A stretch of DNA of 64,000 nucleotides from DASVWZ01 sp963715675. GTDB lineage: Bacteria > Acidobacteriota > Terriglobia > Terriglobales > Acidobacteriaceae. Shown piece after piece: positions 26,073 to 34,814 of this stretch. Positions within the stretch are counted from its first letter, which is position 1. Each line of letters begins with the position of its first letter. The stretch spans positions 1,054,001 to 1,118,000 of the forward strand of contig OY970265.1 of assembly GCA_963715675.1 (NCBI GenBank). The letters run 5' to 3'. Below the pieces are notes generated by a model, which saw nothing but the letters and a program-made list of their open reading frames with translations, was not told the origin of the DNA and ran no database searches. The position numbers were made by a program, and so were the translations under genes.

Positions 26073-27413
26073 TTAACCAGGATGTGACAACCTTCCGGGT
26101 TGCTGCCTACGCCTCAGGAGCAGACCCAGCGCGATCCATGATCCGCAAGCCAGCCATTCATACCGGCTGAAATGGCCAGGAACCAGTGGCACGGTTTTCA
26201 TCAGGATCATAAGCAGCCCAACCACCGCCCCGAAGGCGGCGATACAGCGATTGACCCAAGCCGGTTTCATCCAGAGGTAAGCAGCGCACGTGGCAAACCA
26301 TCCCACCGCGCAAGCGACCGACCCCACTTCCGAAACCGGCACCAGGATCGAATCGCCCAGAAACATGCAGGCTGCGGTAGCGGTGCCGAGGCAGAGCACG
26401 GCGACCGACGGAGTCTGGTTCACGGCGTGGACCCTGCCCAGAGCCGGGTTCACCAATCCGCGGCGGCCCATGGCGAAAAGCAGGCGGCTGGCCGCGACGA
26501 AATTACCATTGAATACCTTCAGCAGCGACAACAGTGCAGCCGCGAGGATGACGCGCACGATCCACCGGGAGCCTGCGGCTTGCTCGAATGCGACTGCCGT
26601 CATGAAGCGCTCTGCGAGGAGTTTTCGCCAGGGAGCTACGTATCCGACCGCAGCAATGACTACGGTATAAAAGACGGTGCCGACTACGATTGCCGCCCAG
26701 ATGGCCCGCGCGAATCCGCGAGTTCGCAACTCGGGGCGGGCTTCTTCCGCGCCTTTCACCACCGATTCGAAGCCCGTCATGAAGTAAGGAACGATCTGCA
26801 TCACCAAGAGCACCGAAATGAAGGGAGCATGGGTGAAAAGTGGTGGAAAGTTGCGCACCGAGCCCTTAGTCGCCCCGAACCCTACAAAGGCAACGAAGAA
26901 CGCGAGCGTGCCAAACGTGGTCCAGTTCTGAAAGGTTGCGCTCAGCCGGATGCCGCGGTAGTTCAACCCGGTGAGAACCGCAGTCAGCGCCAGGCCGACG
27001 ATCAGGTGGGGAAGATAGATGGCGCGACCCGCCACGCGATAGATTTCAATGGAATCCAGCGCAGGGAAAACATAGCCGGAGATTTTTCCCACCGCTACGG
27101 CTTCCCAGGGACACACGATGAAGTAGGCCAGCACCATCATCCAGCCGGTGAAGTAACTGACGAAGCTGGGAAAAACTCTTGCAGTGTAGGCGACTTCCGC
27201 GGCGGCATCCGGCAGGGTGGCCACCAGCTGGCCGTAGACATAGCCCACCGGGAGCAGGAGCAAGCCACCGATGGCGAAGCCGAGGACAGCTCCCAGCACG
27301 CCACCCCGGGACAACCAGTCATCCATGACGACCAGCCATCCCACCCCCACCATGGTTCCCCATCCCAGGGTGAAGTAATCGACCAGGCGAAGTTTGCGCG
27401 CCAGTTGAATCAC
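26073..27413 (-). CDS. APC-family amino acid permease, second copy
   Basis: A 446-residue protein with about twelve hydrophobic segments. The N-terminal segment TLGWGTMVGVGWLVVMDDWL matches the first APC helix, and AAAEVAYTARVFP follows. It differs clearly from the permease at 12902-14350, so it is not a recent duplicate. It converges on the amine oxidase gene with only an 11-base gap, and no terminator is visible there. Substrate unknown; location at the edge of the amine locus suggests an amino acid or amine. Confidence 0.85.
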   Translation of the reverse strand: MIQLARKLRLVDYFTLGWGTMVGVGWLVVMDDWLSRGGVLGAVLGFAIGGLLLLPVGYVYGQLVATLPDAAAEVAYTARVFPSFVSYFTGWMMVLAYFIVCPWEAVAVGKISGYVFPALDSIEIYRVAGRAIYLPHLIVGLALTAVLTGLNYRGIRLSATFQNWTTFGTLAFFVAFVGFGATKGSVRNFPPLFTHAPFISVLLVMQIVPYFMTGFESVVKGAEEARPELRTRGFARAIWAAIVVGTVFYTVVIAAVGYVAPWRKLLAERFMTAVAFEQAAGSRWIVRVILAAALLSLLKVFNGNFVAASRLLFAMGRRGLVNPALGRVHAVNQTPSVAVLCLGTATAACMFLGDSILVPVSEVGSVACAVGWFATCAAYLWMKPAWVNRCIAAFGAVVGLLMILMKTVPLVPGHFSRYEWLACGSWIALGLLLRRRQQPGRLSHPG

Positions 27414-27566
27414 AAGTGGTGGCCGAGATTATAGACGATGTGCCCGGGCCCCATACTTTCGATCCGAGGGCAGGGCATCGGGACCGGATGCGGTCTGGTG
27501 GGGCCACCAGAGCCCGCACTGTGCTTGTATTGTGGTTCAACGTGGTAGTATCGAGTGCAACCGCGA

Positions 27567-28241
27567 ATGAGCCTGGACCACGTAGTAATCCTGTTTCAGT
27601 TGATCGCATTTCTGTTCGCGATCAGCGTGCACGAGTCCGCCCATGCCTGGACTGCCAACCGGCAGGGCGATCCTACGGCGCGCATGCTGGGACGCATTTC
27701 GCTGAACCCGATCAAGCATATCGATCCGATCGGGACGGTTTTGCTGCCGTTGATCGCCATGCTGACGCACCTGCCGGTGATCGGTTGGGCAAAGCCCACT
27801 CCGGTCGATCCACGGAATTTCAAGAACCCGGTGCGGGATGACATTTTGACTTCGGTAGCGGGGCCTGTCAGCAACTTTATGGTGGCGACGGCCGCGACGA
27901 TTTTGCTTGGTGCGATTGAGGTTCTGGCGCCGGGTGGGCGGATGCTGGTGCGGGGTACGATGGTGGGCTTCGTGTCAGAGAGTTCCCTGGCTCCGGTGGC
28001 GATGCTGCTGAATCAGTTTCTGGTGATTAACGTTCTGCTGGCTGTGTTTAATCTAATCCCGGTGCCTCCGTTAGACGGCAGCCACGTGTTGCGGCATCTG
28101 CTGCCTGATGGCGTGCGCCAGGTGTACGACCGGATAGGAGTGTTTGCCTTGATGGCGCTGGTATTTTTTGGTGGGGGCCTGCTGATGGCGCTGATCACGC
28201 CTGTTTTAAACCTTTATCGTTCGATTTTGATGGGAATCTGA
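27567..28241 (+). CDS. Site-2 protease-family (M50) membrane metalloprotease
   Basis: This ~224-residue membrane protein has the zinc motif HESAH in SVHESAHAWTANRQGDPTARM and the second-site motif NLIPVPPLDGSHVL around residue 170, both characteristic of small M50 intramembrane proteases. Four to five hydrophobic segments are visible. ATG at 27567 chosen; GTG at 27555 in frame is possible. Its stop overlaps the start of trpS (TGATG), so the two are translationally coupled. Many housekeeping loci of this phylum keep a small M50 gene beside trpS and scpAB; the substrate is not known. Confidence 0.88.
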   Translation: MSLDHVVILFQLIAFLFAISVHESAHAWTANRQGDPTARMLGRISLNPIKHIDPIGTVLLPLIAMLTHLPVIGWAKPTPVDPRNFKNPVRDDILTSVAGPVSNFMVATAATILLGAIEVLAPGGRMLVRGTMVGFVSESSLAPVAMLLNQFLVINVLLAVFNLIPVPPLDGSHVLRHLLPDGVRQVYDRIGVFALMALVFFGGGLLMALITPVLNLYRSILMGI

Positions 28242-29281
28242 TGACGGCACAATCCAACTCGCGTAAGCGCGTGCTCAGCGGCATGCGATCCACCGGGAAA
28301 TTGCATCTGGGAAATTTTGTGGGAGCGCTCGATAACTGGGTGAAGATGCAGGATCGCTACGAATGCTTCTTCTTCCTGGCGGATTGGCATGCTCTGACCA
28401 CCGACTATGCTGACACGTCGCGGGTGAAGGAAAACTCGGTCGAAGTTCTTCTCGATTGGCTGGCCGCCGGGCTCGATCCGGAGCACTGCACCATGTTCAT
28501 TCAGTCGCACGTGCCGCAACACGCGGAACTGCATTTGCTGTTTTCCATGATCACGCCGCTGGGCTGGCTGGAACGCGTGCCGACCTATAAGGAGCAGCGG
28601 GAGAACATCCGGGACAAGGACTTGGGCACCTATGGGTTCTTGGGCTATCCCGTGCTGCAGGCGGCGGATATCCTGATTTACAAGGGCGATTTCGTTCCGG
28701 TGGGCGAAGATCAGGTGGCTCACGTCGAGTTGACAAGGGAGATCGCCCGGCGGTTCAACCAGTTCTACAAGCTGAATGGACAAGAAGTCTTTCCTGAGCC
28801 GCAGCCATTGCTTACTCCCACTCCGAAGCTTCCGGGAACGGATGGGCGCAAAATGTCGAAGTCGTATGGCAATACCATTATGCTGACTGACCCGGAGCCA
28901 GTGGTACGGCAGAAGCTAAAGACCATGGTCACGGACCCGGCGCGCATTCGTCGCACCGATCCCGGGAACCCAGATCTGTGCCCGGTGGGGGATCTACACA
29001 AGATCTTCAGCGACACTGGCACGATGGCTAAAGTGAATGAAGGCTGCCGGTCGGCCGGGATCGGCTGCATTGAATGCAAGGGGTGGGCCGCCGACGCGCT
29101 GGTGCGAATACTCAATCCCATGCAGGAGCGCCGCAAGAAATACGAGGACAACCCGCGCATGGCATGGGATATTCTGGAGGCGGGCTCGGCCAGAGCGCGG
29201 GGAGTCGCGTCGGATACGATGGAGCAGGTTCGTGCGGCGATGAGCATGTCGTTGAATTACGAAGCTCCACGCAAGCCTTAG
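28241..29281 (+). CDS. trpS: Tryptophanyl-tRNA synthetase
   Basis: The 346-residue class I synthetase has the HIGH-equivalent TGKLHLGNFVGAL near the N-terminus and KMSKS in GRKMSKSYGNTI. Length and order are normal for bacterial TrpRS. It charges tRNA-Trp in the cytoplasm. The start codon overlaps the stop of the M50 protease gene and scpA begins about 40 bases after its stop, forming a compact housekeeping operon. Confidence 0.95.
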   Translation: MTAQSNSRKRVLSGMRSTGKLHLGNFVGALDNWVKMQDRYECFFFLADWHALTTDYADTSRVKENSVEVLLDWLAAGLDPEHCTMFIQSHVPQHAELHLLFSMITPLGWLERVPTYKEQRENIRDKDLGTYGFLGYPVLQAADILIYKGDFVPVGEDQVAHVELTREIARRFNQFYKLNGQEVFPEPQPLLTPTPKLPGTDGRKMSKSYGNTIMLTDPEPVVRQKLKTMVTDPARIRRTDPGNPDLCPVGDLHKIFSDTGTMAKVNEGCRSAGIGCIECKGWAADALVRILNPMQERRKKYEDNPRMAWDILEAGSARARGVASDTMEQVRAAMSMSLNYEAPRKP

Positions 29282-29324
29282 GCGGTGAAACAGGCGCGGG
29301 GTGGACGGCGTCCCGATTGATTGC

Positions 29325-30209
29325 ATGACCGAGGAAGCAAAAAGCGTTTCCGTAAGCAGCGGGCTTTCAGGCCGAGGGCCGCAACCCGTCGATCCGCCGC
29401 TGGTCAGTGCCCGATCCGACCGCAAGAACGAGGAGAACGATTTTCCCTTCGCGGTCAGCGTTGCGGAGATTTATGAAGGCCCCCTCGACCTGCTGCTCGA
29501 CCTGATTCGCAAGCAGGATATCGATATCTACGACATCCCGATTGCGAAGATTACTGCGCAGTATCTGGCATATGTCGAAAAGCTTCGCGATCTCGACGTG
29601 AATGTGGCCGCAGAGTTCATCTACATGGCGGCGGTGCTGATCCACATCAAGTCGAAGATGTTGCTGCCACGCGATCCGGCGGCAAGTTCCGAGGCGCAGG
29701 AGGATCCCCGGGCAGAGCTGGTCAACCGGCTGATTGAGCACGAAAAATTCCGGTCGGCGGCGCAAATGCTACTGCAGAAGCAACAGATCGAAGACGCGGT
29801 TCGATCGAACCCAGCGCTCAAAGAGTTTATGGAGGCGGAGGGAGCGGAACCGGAGTTTGCAGCCGACGTGATCGACCTGGTCAAGACATTTCAACAGGTT
29901 CTGGAGCGGGTCCGGTCCCGGCCCCTGCTCGAAGTAGACGAAGAGACGGTCACGGTGGGCCAAATGATCGACTATCTGAGGCGGCGCCTGGCGCTCGAAG
30001 ACCGGCCGATCCGGCTGAAGCAGCTTCTGCTGGCGATTGAATCGCGGCAGGCGCTGGTGTGCATGTTTCTGGCGCTGCTGGAAATGGTTCGTCTGCAAGC
30101 GGTGCAGTTGCGGCAGGACCGGTTGTTTGGCGAAATTGTTCTGCGGAAGCATGTAGGGTTCGACGCTGTAATGACAGAGCAGGCGGCGGTGCGGGATGAT
30201 TGGAGGTAG
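29325..30209 (+). CDS. scpA: Segregation and condensation protein A
   Basis: The conserved ScpA start FAVSVAEIYEGPLDLLLDLI appears after a ~40-residue charged lead-in, followed by EFIYMAAVLIHIKSKMLLP. The C-terminal winged-helix part contains LVCMFLALLEMVRLQAVQ, all typical of the kleisin partner of SMC. ATG at 29325 chosen over an in-frame GTG at 29301. scpB follows after a 142-base repeat-filled gap. ScpA bridges the SMC heads and binds ScpB in chromosome condensation. Confidence 0.92.
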   Translation: MTEEAKSVSVSSGLSGRGPQPVDPPLVSARSDRKNEENDFPFAVSVAEIYEGPLDLLLDLIRKQDIDIYDIPIAKITAQYLAYVEKLRDLDVNVAAEFIYMAAVLIHIKSKMLLPRDPAASSEAQEDPRAELVNRLIEHEKFRSAAQMLLQKQQIEDAVRSNPALKEFMEAEGAEPEFAADVIDLVKTFQQVLERVRSRPLLEVDEETVTVGQMIDYLRRRLALEDRPIRLKQLLLAIESRQALVCMFLALLEMVRLQAVQLRQDRLFGEIVLRKHVGFDAVMTEQAAVRDDWR

Positions 30210-30216
30210 GAAACTA

Positions 30217-30351
30217 TCATTAGCCGGCGGTCGTTAGTCGTCCGTGGTTGGTCGTTTGCCTGGTTCCACCGGCCTTTGCCCACCACCAAGCACCAACGAC
30301 CGAAGTCCAACGACGAGTGGCGAACACCGACGACGAACGACCGCGACAAAT
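30217..30351. repeat. Self-complementary GTCGTT/AACGAC-word repeat between scpA and scpB
   Basis: The left arm repeats a degenerate GTCGTT-type word (GGTCGTTAGTCGTCCGTGG, then TTGGTCGTTTG) and the right arm its reverse complement (CACCAACGACCGAAGTCC, then AACGACGAG, CCGACGACGAACGACCGCG), so the transcript could fold into a long imperfect hairpin. Similar gaps lie at 32344-32510 and 40759-40800. Confidence 0.65.
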
Positions 30352-31029
30352 ATGAGCCTTAAAGCCCAACTCGAAGCGATCATTTACGCAGCAGAAACGC
30401 CGGTAACTCTGGACCAGTTGATTGAACTGGTCAAGGAATCGGTCATACGCGCAGGCGCCGCTGACGGCACTGAGGTCAAGTCTCGCGTACGCCTTGCGCT
30501 GGAAGAGCTGATGGTGGACTACTACGCACCCGATCACGGGATTGAAATCCGGCAGGTGGCCGGTGGATACCGCATGTCCACCAAGCCTGAACAGCACGAC
30601 ATGGTGCGCGGGTTCGCCAAGAGTCTGAAACCGCCGGTCCGGCTCTCGCTGCCCGCCTTGGAAACGCTGGCGGTGATTGCGTACAAGCAGCCGGTCACGG
30701 TTCCCGAGATCAGCGAAATCCGCGGAGTGGACGCCGGCGGCGTGATCGCCACCTTGCTCGACCGCAAACTGATTACCACCGCCGGGCGCAAGGCTGTGAT
30801 TGGCCGTCCGATTCTTTACAAGACGACCCGTGAATTTCTGTTGCGTTTCGGATTGAAGGACGTTGGCGAACTGCCCAGCATGGAGGAATTCGAGAAGCTT
30901 GTGGCCCAGTCATTCCAAAGTGACCTGCTGGCGGTCGAAGGCCAAGCTACCCAGGAGGTTTCACCGGCGTCCAATATTGAGGAGCCGGCGGAACAGGTTG
31001 AAAGTCGAGTGGGCGGCGAGGTTGAGTAG
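30352..31029 (+). CDS. scpB: Segregation and condensation protein B
   Basis: ATG at 30352 starts the conserved SLKAQLEAIIYAAETPVTL; the frame is open upstream through repeat DNA, which is not coding-like. The 225-residue product has the two winged-helix domains of ScpB, with LPALETLAVIAYKQPVTVPEISEIRG in the first part and KAVIGRPILYKTTREFLLRFGL in the second. It dimerises on ScpA to regulate SMC. The C-terminal ~40 residues are Glu-rich and variable. Confidence 0.92.
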   Translation: MSLKAQLEAIIYAAETPVTLDQLIELVKESVIRAGAADGTEVKSRVRLALEELMVDYYAPDHGIEIRQVAGGYRMSTKPEQHDMVRGFAKSLKPPVRLSLPALETLAVIAYKQPVTVPEISEIRGVDAGGVIATLLDRKLITTAGRKAVIGRPILYKTTREFLLRFGLKDVGELPSMEEFEKLVAQSFQSDLLAVEGQATQEVSPASNIEEPAEQVESRVGGEVE

Positions 31030-31098
31030 TCAGCCAGCATTCCCTTCTCAAGAAGAATCATTCGTCGAGGCCGGCAGATTAAAGGAGGAACCTGCAAA

Positions 31099-31557
31099 AT
31101 GTCTGTAGCCCAGAAAGCAGCTGCGGTCGCATTCGAAGGCGTCACCCCGATTCTCCGGGTGCTTAGCCTTTCCGCCAGCCTCGAATACTACGTGGAGGTG
31201 CTCGGATTCAAGATTGACTGGCAGCACCCGGCGCTTATCGCGTCGGTTTCGCGCGATCGTTGCCACATCATGTTGAGCGAGGGTGATCAGGGAAATCCTG
31301 GGAGTTGGGTGTGGATCGGCGTCGAGGACGTCGAGCCTCTGTTCGAGGAGTACACCAGCAAGGGGGCGAAAATCCGCAATCGGCCGACCAACTACGAGTG
31401 GGCCTATGAGATGCAGATCGAGGACCCCGACGGCAACGTTCTGCGAATGGGCTCGGACCCGAAGCCGGACCAACCGATCGGCCCGTGGCGCGACATGCGT
31501 GGCGATCTCTGGGTGAAATCACCGGGCGGCGGGTACACGCGGATCGAACGTGGTTAG
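31099..31557 (+). CDS. Glyoxalase/bleomycin-resistance (VOC) family protein
   Basis: A near-perfect AAAGGAGG ribosome site precedes the ATG. The 152-residue product has the VOC pattern: VTPILRVLSLSASLEYYVEVLGF in the first beta-alpha-beta-beta-beta module and MQIEDPDGNVLRMGSD in the second. Two such modules make a metal-binding barrel. Specific function (lyase, isomerase, dioxygenase or drug-binding) cannot be inferred. It lies between scpB and an rRNA pseudouridine synthase gene. Confidence 0.85.
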   Translation: MSVAQKAAAVAFEGVTPILRVLSLSASLEYYVEVLGFKIDWQHPALIASVSRDRCHIMLSEGDQGNPGSWVWIGVEDVEPLFEEYTSKGAKIRNRPTNYEWAYEMQIEDPDGNVLRMGSDPKPDQPIGPWRDMRGDLWVKSPGGGYTRIERG

Positions 31558-31610
31558 AGCAGACGCCGCTGTTTCGCCCCAAAGTGGCGGACATTTCCAT
31601 TTGAATTCCC

Positions 31611-32342
31611 ATGCCTGCTGAACGACTGCAAAAAATCATCGCCGCTGCCGGAATCGCTTCGCGCCGCAAGGCGGAAGAAATGATCACCGGCGGACTTGTG
31701 TCGTTGAATGGACAGATCGTCACTGAGCTGGGGACGAAAGCCGATGCGGACCGCGACCACATACGGGTGAATGGCAAGCTGCTGCACGGCTCGGAGCGGC
31801 ACGTGTATCTGCTGATGAACAAGCCGAAGGGCTATGTCACGACCGTGCGCGATCCGGAGCGACGGCCTACGGTCATGGATCTGCTGCGTGGCGTCGGAGC
31901 GCGGGTGTATCCGGTCGGGCGTCTCGACTATGCCAGCGAAGGTTTGCTGCTGCTTACCAATGACGGTGACTTCGCCAACTATCTGATGAAAGCAGCTTCG
32001 CATGTCCCGAAAACCTACATGGTGAAAGTGGCGGGCGTGCCGGATGGGGAGAAGCTGAACAAGTTGCGGGAAGGCATCTCGATTGCATCGGATCGCGGGC
32101 GGCGGGTGAGAACCTCTCCGGCCAAAATCCGGGTGATCCGGGAAACGGCGAATCCGTGGTATGAAGTGACGCTGATGGAAGGCCGAAACCGGCAGATTCG
32201 CCGGATGTTCGAGGAGATCGGGCATCATGTGGAGAAGATCAAGCGAGTGCGGTACGGTCCGCTGGAACTGGACGTGCATCCCGGAAAGTTTCGCAAGTTA
32301 ACGCCGCAAGAGGTGGAGAAGCTGCGGACCATAAATCGGTGA
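31611..32342 (+). CDS. rluB: RsuA/RluB-family pseudouridine synthase
   Basis: Residues 1-60 are an S4 RNA-binding domain (ERLQKIIAAAGIASRRKAEEMI). The catalytic domain follows with NKPKGYVTT, the catalytic aspartate in VGRLDYASEGLLLLTNDG, and the C-terminal EGRNRQIRRMFEEIGH. The 243-residue length fits RluB, which makes pseudouridine 2605 in 23S rRNA; RsuA or RluE specificity cannot be excluded. The scpA-scpB-rluB neighbourhood is common in bacteria and supports RluB. Confidence 0.88.
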   Translation: MPAERLQKIIAAAGIASRRKAEEMITGGLVSLNGQIVTELGTKADADRDHIRVNGKLLHGSERHVYLLMNKPKGYVTTVRDPERRPTVMDLLRGVGARVYPVGRLDYASEGLLLLTNDGDFANYLMKAASHVPKTYMVKVAGVPDGEKLNKLREGISIASDRGRRVRTSPAKIRVIRETANPWYEVTLMEGRNRQIRRMFEEIGHHVEKIKRVRYGPLELDVHPGKFRKLTPQEVEKLRTINR

Positions 32343-32343
32343 T

Positions 32344-32510
32344 GTTTGGGCGTCGATGGTCCGTCCTGCGCCGTTCGTCGTCGGTCGTCCGGCTTGGGTG
32401 CTCTTCACTGGGTTGGAATGCGGTGACCAGTTGCGTGGTTGGCGAACGACTGAGGACGAACGGCGTGGGAGCAACCGGCGACGACATTTTCCCCGAAACA
32501 TGGTAAAGAT
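32344..32510. repeat. GTCGTT/AACGAC-word inverted repeat between rluB and hisC
   Basis: CGCCGTTCGTC at 32369-32379 is the exact reverse complement of GACGAACGGCG at 32455-32465, and both arms contain further degenerate GTCGTC or GGCGAACGAC words. It has the same style as the scpA-scpB gap. No gene is visible in it. Confidence 0.6.
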
Positions 32511-32522
32511 TAAATAGACCGA

Positions 32523-33650
32523 ATGAGCGAATACAGCCAGCTTGTGCCCGAGCATGTGCGTTCCCTGGGCGGGTACACGCCGGGCAAATCACTCCGCCAA
32601 GCGCAACGGGAGAGCCGCGTGAACTGCATCAAAATGGCCTCGAACGAGAATCCGTTCGGCCCGTCTCCGAAAGCCATTGCAGCGATGCAAGCTGTCCTTG
32701 GCGAAACCAGTCTGTACCCAGACAACGATGTCACCGAATTGCGGCAGAGGCTGGCCGATCTGCATCAGGTCCAGCCAGAGCAGATTGTCCCCACGGCCGG
32801 CTCGACCGCGCTGCTGGGCATTATGGCGCGAACCCTGCTTTCGCCGGGGCTCAACGCAATCACCAGCGAACGCTCGTTTATTGTGTATCCCATCGCCACC
32901 CAGGCAGCAGGGGGGAAGCTGATCGTGGTACCGATGCAGAATGACGGGTACGATCTCGACGCCATCGCCGCTGCCATCGACAGCAATACCCGGATCATTT
33001 ATTTCTCCAATCCAAACAACCCGACCGGGACTCTGGTTCCGGCAGCCGAGGTGGACCGCTTTCTCGACAAGGTCCCTGGGCACGTGGTGGTTATCCTCGA
33101 CGAAGCCTATTCCGATTTCGCGCAGTACTTTGCCCACCAGCGCGGTGTGGACTATTCGCATTCCCTCGAATATGTGAAGGACGGCCGCAAAGTCGTGGTG
33201 CTGCGTACTTTTTCCAAAGCGCACGGACTTGCAGGTGTGCGGGTGGGCTACGGAATTGGGCCCGCAGAATTGATGTCGTACTTTGCCCGAATGCGCACGA
33301 CATTTTCGGTGTCGGCGGTTGCACAGGCGGCCGCGGTGGCAGCGCTTGACGACGAAACGCACACGCGCAAGGCTCTCTCGAACAATGCTCAGCAAGCAGG
33401 GGTGCTGGTGGAAGGGCTGTCCGAGATGGGCTATCGACCGGTGCCTACCTGGGCGAATTTTCTTTACTGCGAGATTGGTGAGGATGCCGCCACGGTGGCC
33501 AAGAGGCTGCAGGAAGAGGGAGTGATCATCCGGCCGCTCGGGCCGTGGGGCGCTCCCACCGCGATCCGCATCACCATCGGCACCCCCGAACAGAATGAGT
33601 TCTTTCTGAAGGCGTTCAAGAAGGTGACGGAGAAAGTAGCAGCGCGATAG
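32523..33650 (+). CDS. hisC: Histidinol-phosphate aminotransferase
   Basis: The 375-residue class I/II PLP enzyme has KMASNENPFGPSPKA at the N-terminus, NPNNPTGTLV, ILDEAYSDF and the PLP lysine in TFSKAHGLAGVRVGY, the HisC signature set. It converts imidazole-acetol phosphate and glutamate to histidinol phosphate. No other his gene is nearby; some HisC-type enzymes also act on aromatic amino acids. Its end converges on mutM with a 25-base gap. Confidence 0.9.
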   Translation: MSEYSQLVPEHVRSLGGYTPGKSLRQAQRESRVNCIKMASNENPFGPSPKAIAAMQAVLGETSLYPDNDVTELRQRLADLHQVQPEQIVPTAGSTALLGIMARTLLSPGLNAITSERSFIVYPIATQAAGGKLIVVPMQNDGYDLDAIAAAIDSNTRIIYFSNPNNPTGTLVPAAEVDRFLDKVPGHVVVILDEAYSDFAQYFAHQRGVDYSHSLEYVKDGRKVVVLRTFSKAHGLAGVRVGYGIGPAELMSYFARMRTTFSVSAVAQAAAVAALDDETHTRKALSNNAQQAGVLVEGLSEMGYRPVPTWANFLYCEIGEDAATVAKRLQEEGVIIRPLGPWGAPTAIRITIGTPEQNEFFLKAFKKVTEKVAAR

Positions 33651-33675
33651 CTCCGGTGCAGCCTCTCGGTCATTT

Positions 33676-34602
33676 TCACTTCTGGCATTTCGGACAGTAG
33701 TGGCTGCTGCGGCCGGCGATGACGACGCGCTTCACCGGTGTCTTACAGACCAGGCAGGGCTCGCCTTCGCGTCCGTAAACGCGGTGCTGGAGCTGAAAGA
33801 AACCTTCTTTGCCGTCGGCATCCACGTAGTCGGAGACGGAGGAGCCGCCGAGGGAGATCGCTTCCTTCAGCACCTCTTGAACGGCAAGATAGAGCCGACG
33901 GAGGTTTTCCCGGGCGAGGGACGCGGCGCTTCGGCGAGGCCGAATGCCAGCACGGAACAGGGATTCGTCGGCGTAGATGTTGCCCACTCCGCTGAGCAAC
34001 TTCTGGTTGAGCAGGGCGCTCTTGATGGGGGTCTTGCGGCCTCGGAACAGGCTCACAAAGCGTCCCAGTTCGACCTCCAGGGGTTCTGATCCGGCGGCCT
34101 GAAAATTGAGGGCAACGCTCAAACGCCCGAAGCGCCGCGGGTCAACAAAGCGTAACTCCCTGCCGGACGACAGCTTGGCGATAGCGTGAGTATGCTTCTC
34201 AATCGCTTGATCCGACTGGCAGACCAGCATGCGGCCGGTCATTCCCAAGTGCACGATCCATTGGGAACCGACTGATGAGGCGGAGGAATTCCTTCCCGTT
34301 GACTTCTTCGCGAACGCGTTTGGCGTCGGCACGTCGAGCCTCGCATGCTTGTTCCCGGCGACCAGAGGCGGCTTTGCGCGGGAGCGGAGGTGCCGTGCTC
34401 CCTTCTCCAGATCAAAGACAATGTGCTTGCCCACCCGGCGAACGCAGGCAATGCGGGCGGATTCAAGTGTGGTCGCGATCTCCGCTGCAGACGACTTCAG
34501 TGGTTGAGGTTTGGATCCCAGCCAGACCGATTCGATGACGTCTCCTGCGACTCGGGTGTTCAGACCGCGTGCGATGGTTTCGACTTCGGGAAGTTCCGGC
34601 AT
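33676..34602 (-). CDS. mutM: Formamidopyrimidine-DNA glycosylase with internal insertion
   Basis: Start placed at 34602, because the family requires the mature N-terminus PELPEVE (Pro after removal of Met is the Schiff-base nucleophile); the frame extends upstream to 34686. The 308-residue product has MPELPEVETIARGL, the beta-hairpin lysine in RRVGKHIVF, HLGMTGRM, and the C4 zinc finger CLVC...CPKC at the end. Between about residues 69 and 113 there is a basic, Ser-rich insertion of roughly 45 residues, absent in typical ~270-residue Fpg proteins. It removes 8-oxoguanine from DNA. Confidence 0.92.
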   Translation of the reverse strand: MPELPEVETIARGLNTRVAGDVIESVWLGSKPQPLKSSAAEIATTLESARIACVRRVGKHIVFDLEKGARHLRSRAKPPLVAGNKHARLDVPTPNAFAKKSTGRNSSASSVGSQWIVHLGMTGRMLVCQSDQAIEKHTHAIAKLSSGRELRFVDPRRFGRLSVALNFQAAGSEPLEVELGRFVSLFRGRKTPIKSALLNQKLLSGVGNIYADESLFRAGIRPRRSAASLARENLRRLYLAVQEVLKEAISLGGSSVSDYVDADGKEGFFQLQHRVYGREGEPCLVCKTPVKRVVIAGRSSHYCPKCQK

Positions 34603-34814
34603 GGGGCTTGTAGGGAGCAAAACATCATACCAGTTCGCCCCCATCATCTTCGTGTGGACGAAGTTCAAAAGCGGACGATTGCCCATCGTTGACTCGGCGG
34701 GTTATCATTTGAAGTACACCTCAGCCCTATTTATCCACGTAATTTAATTGCCAGTTTTTCATAGCGGGCAACTGGTGTGCGATCCAGGTCTGGCGGCCGT
34801 ACGAATCTGTTCGC

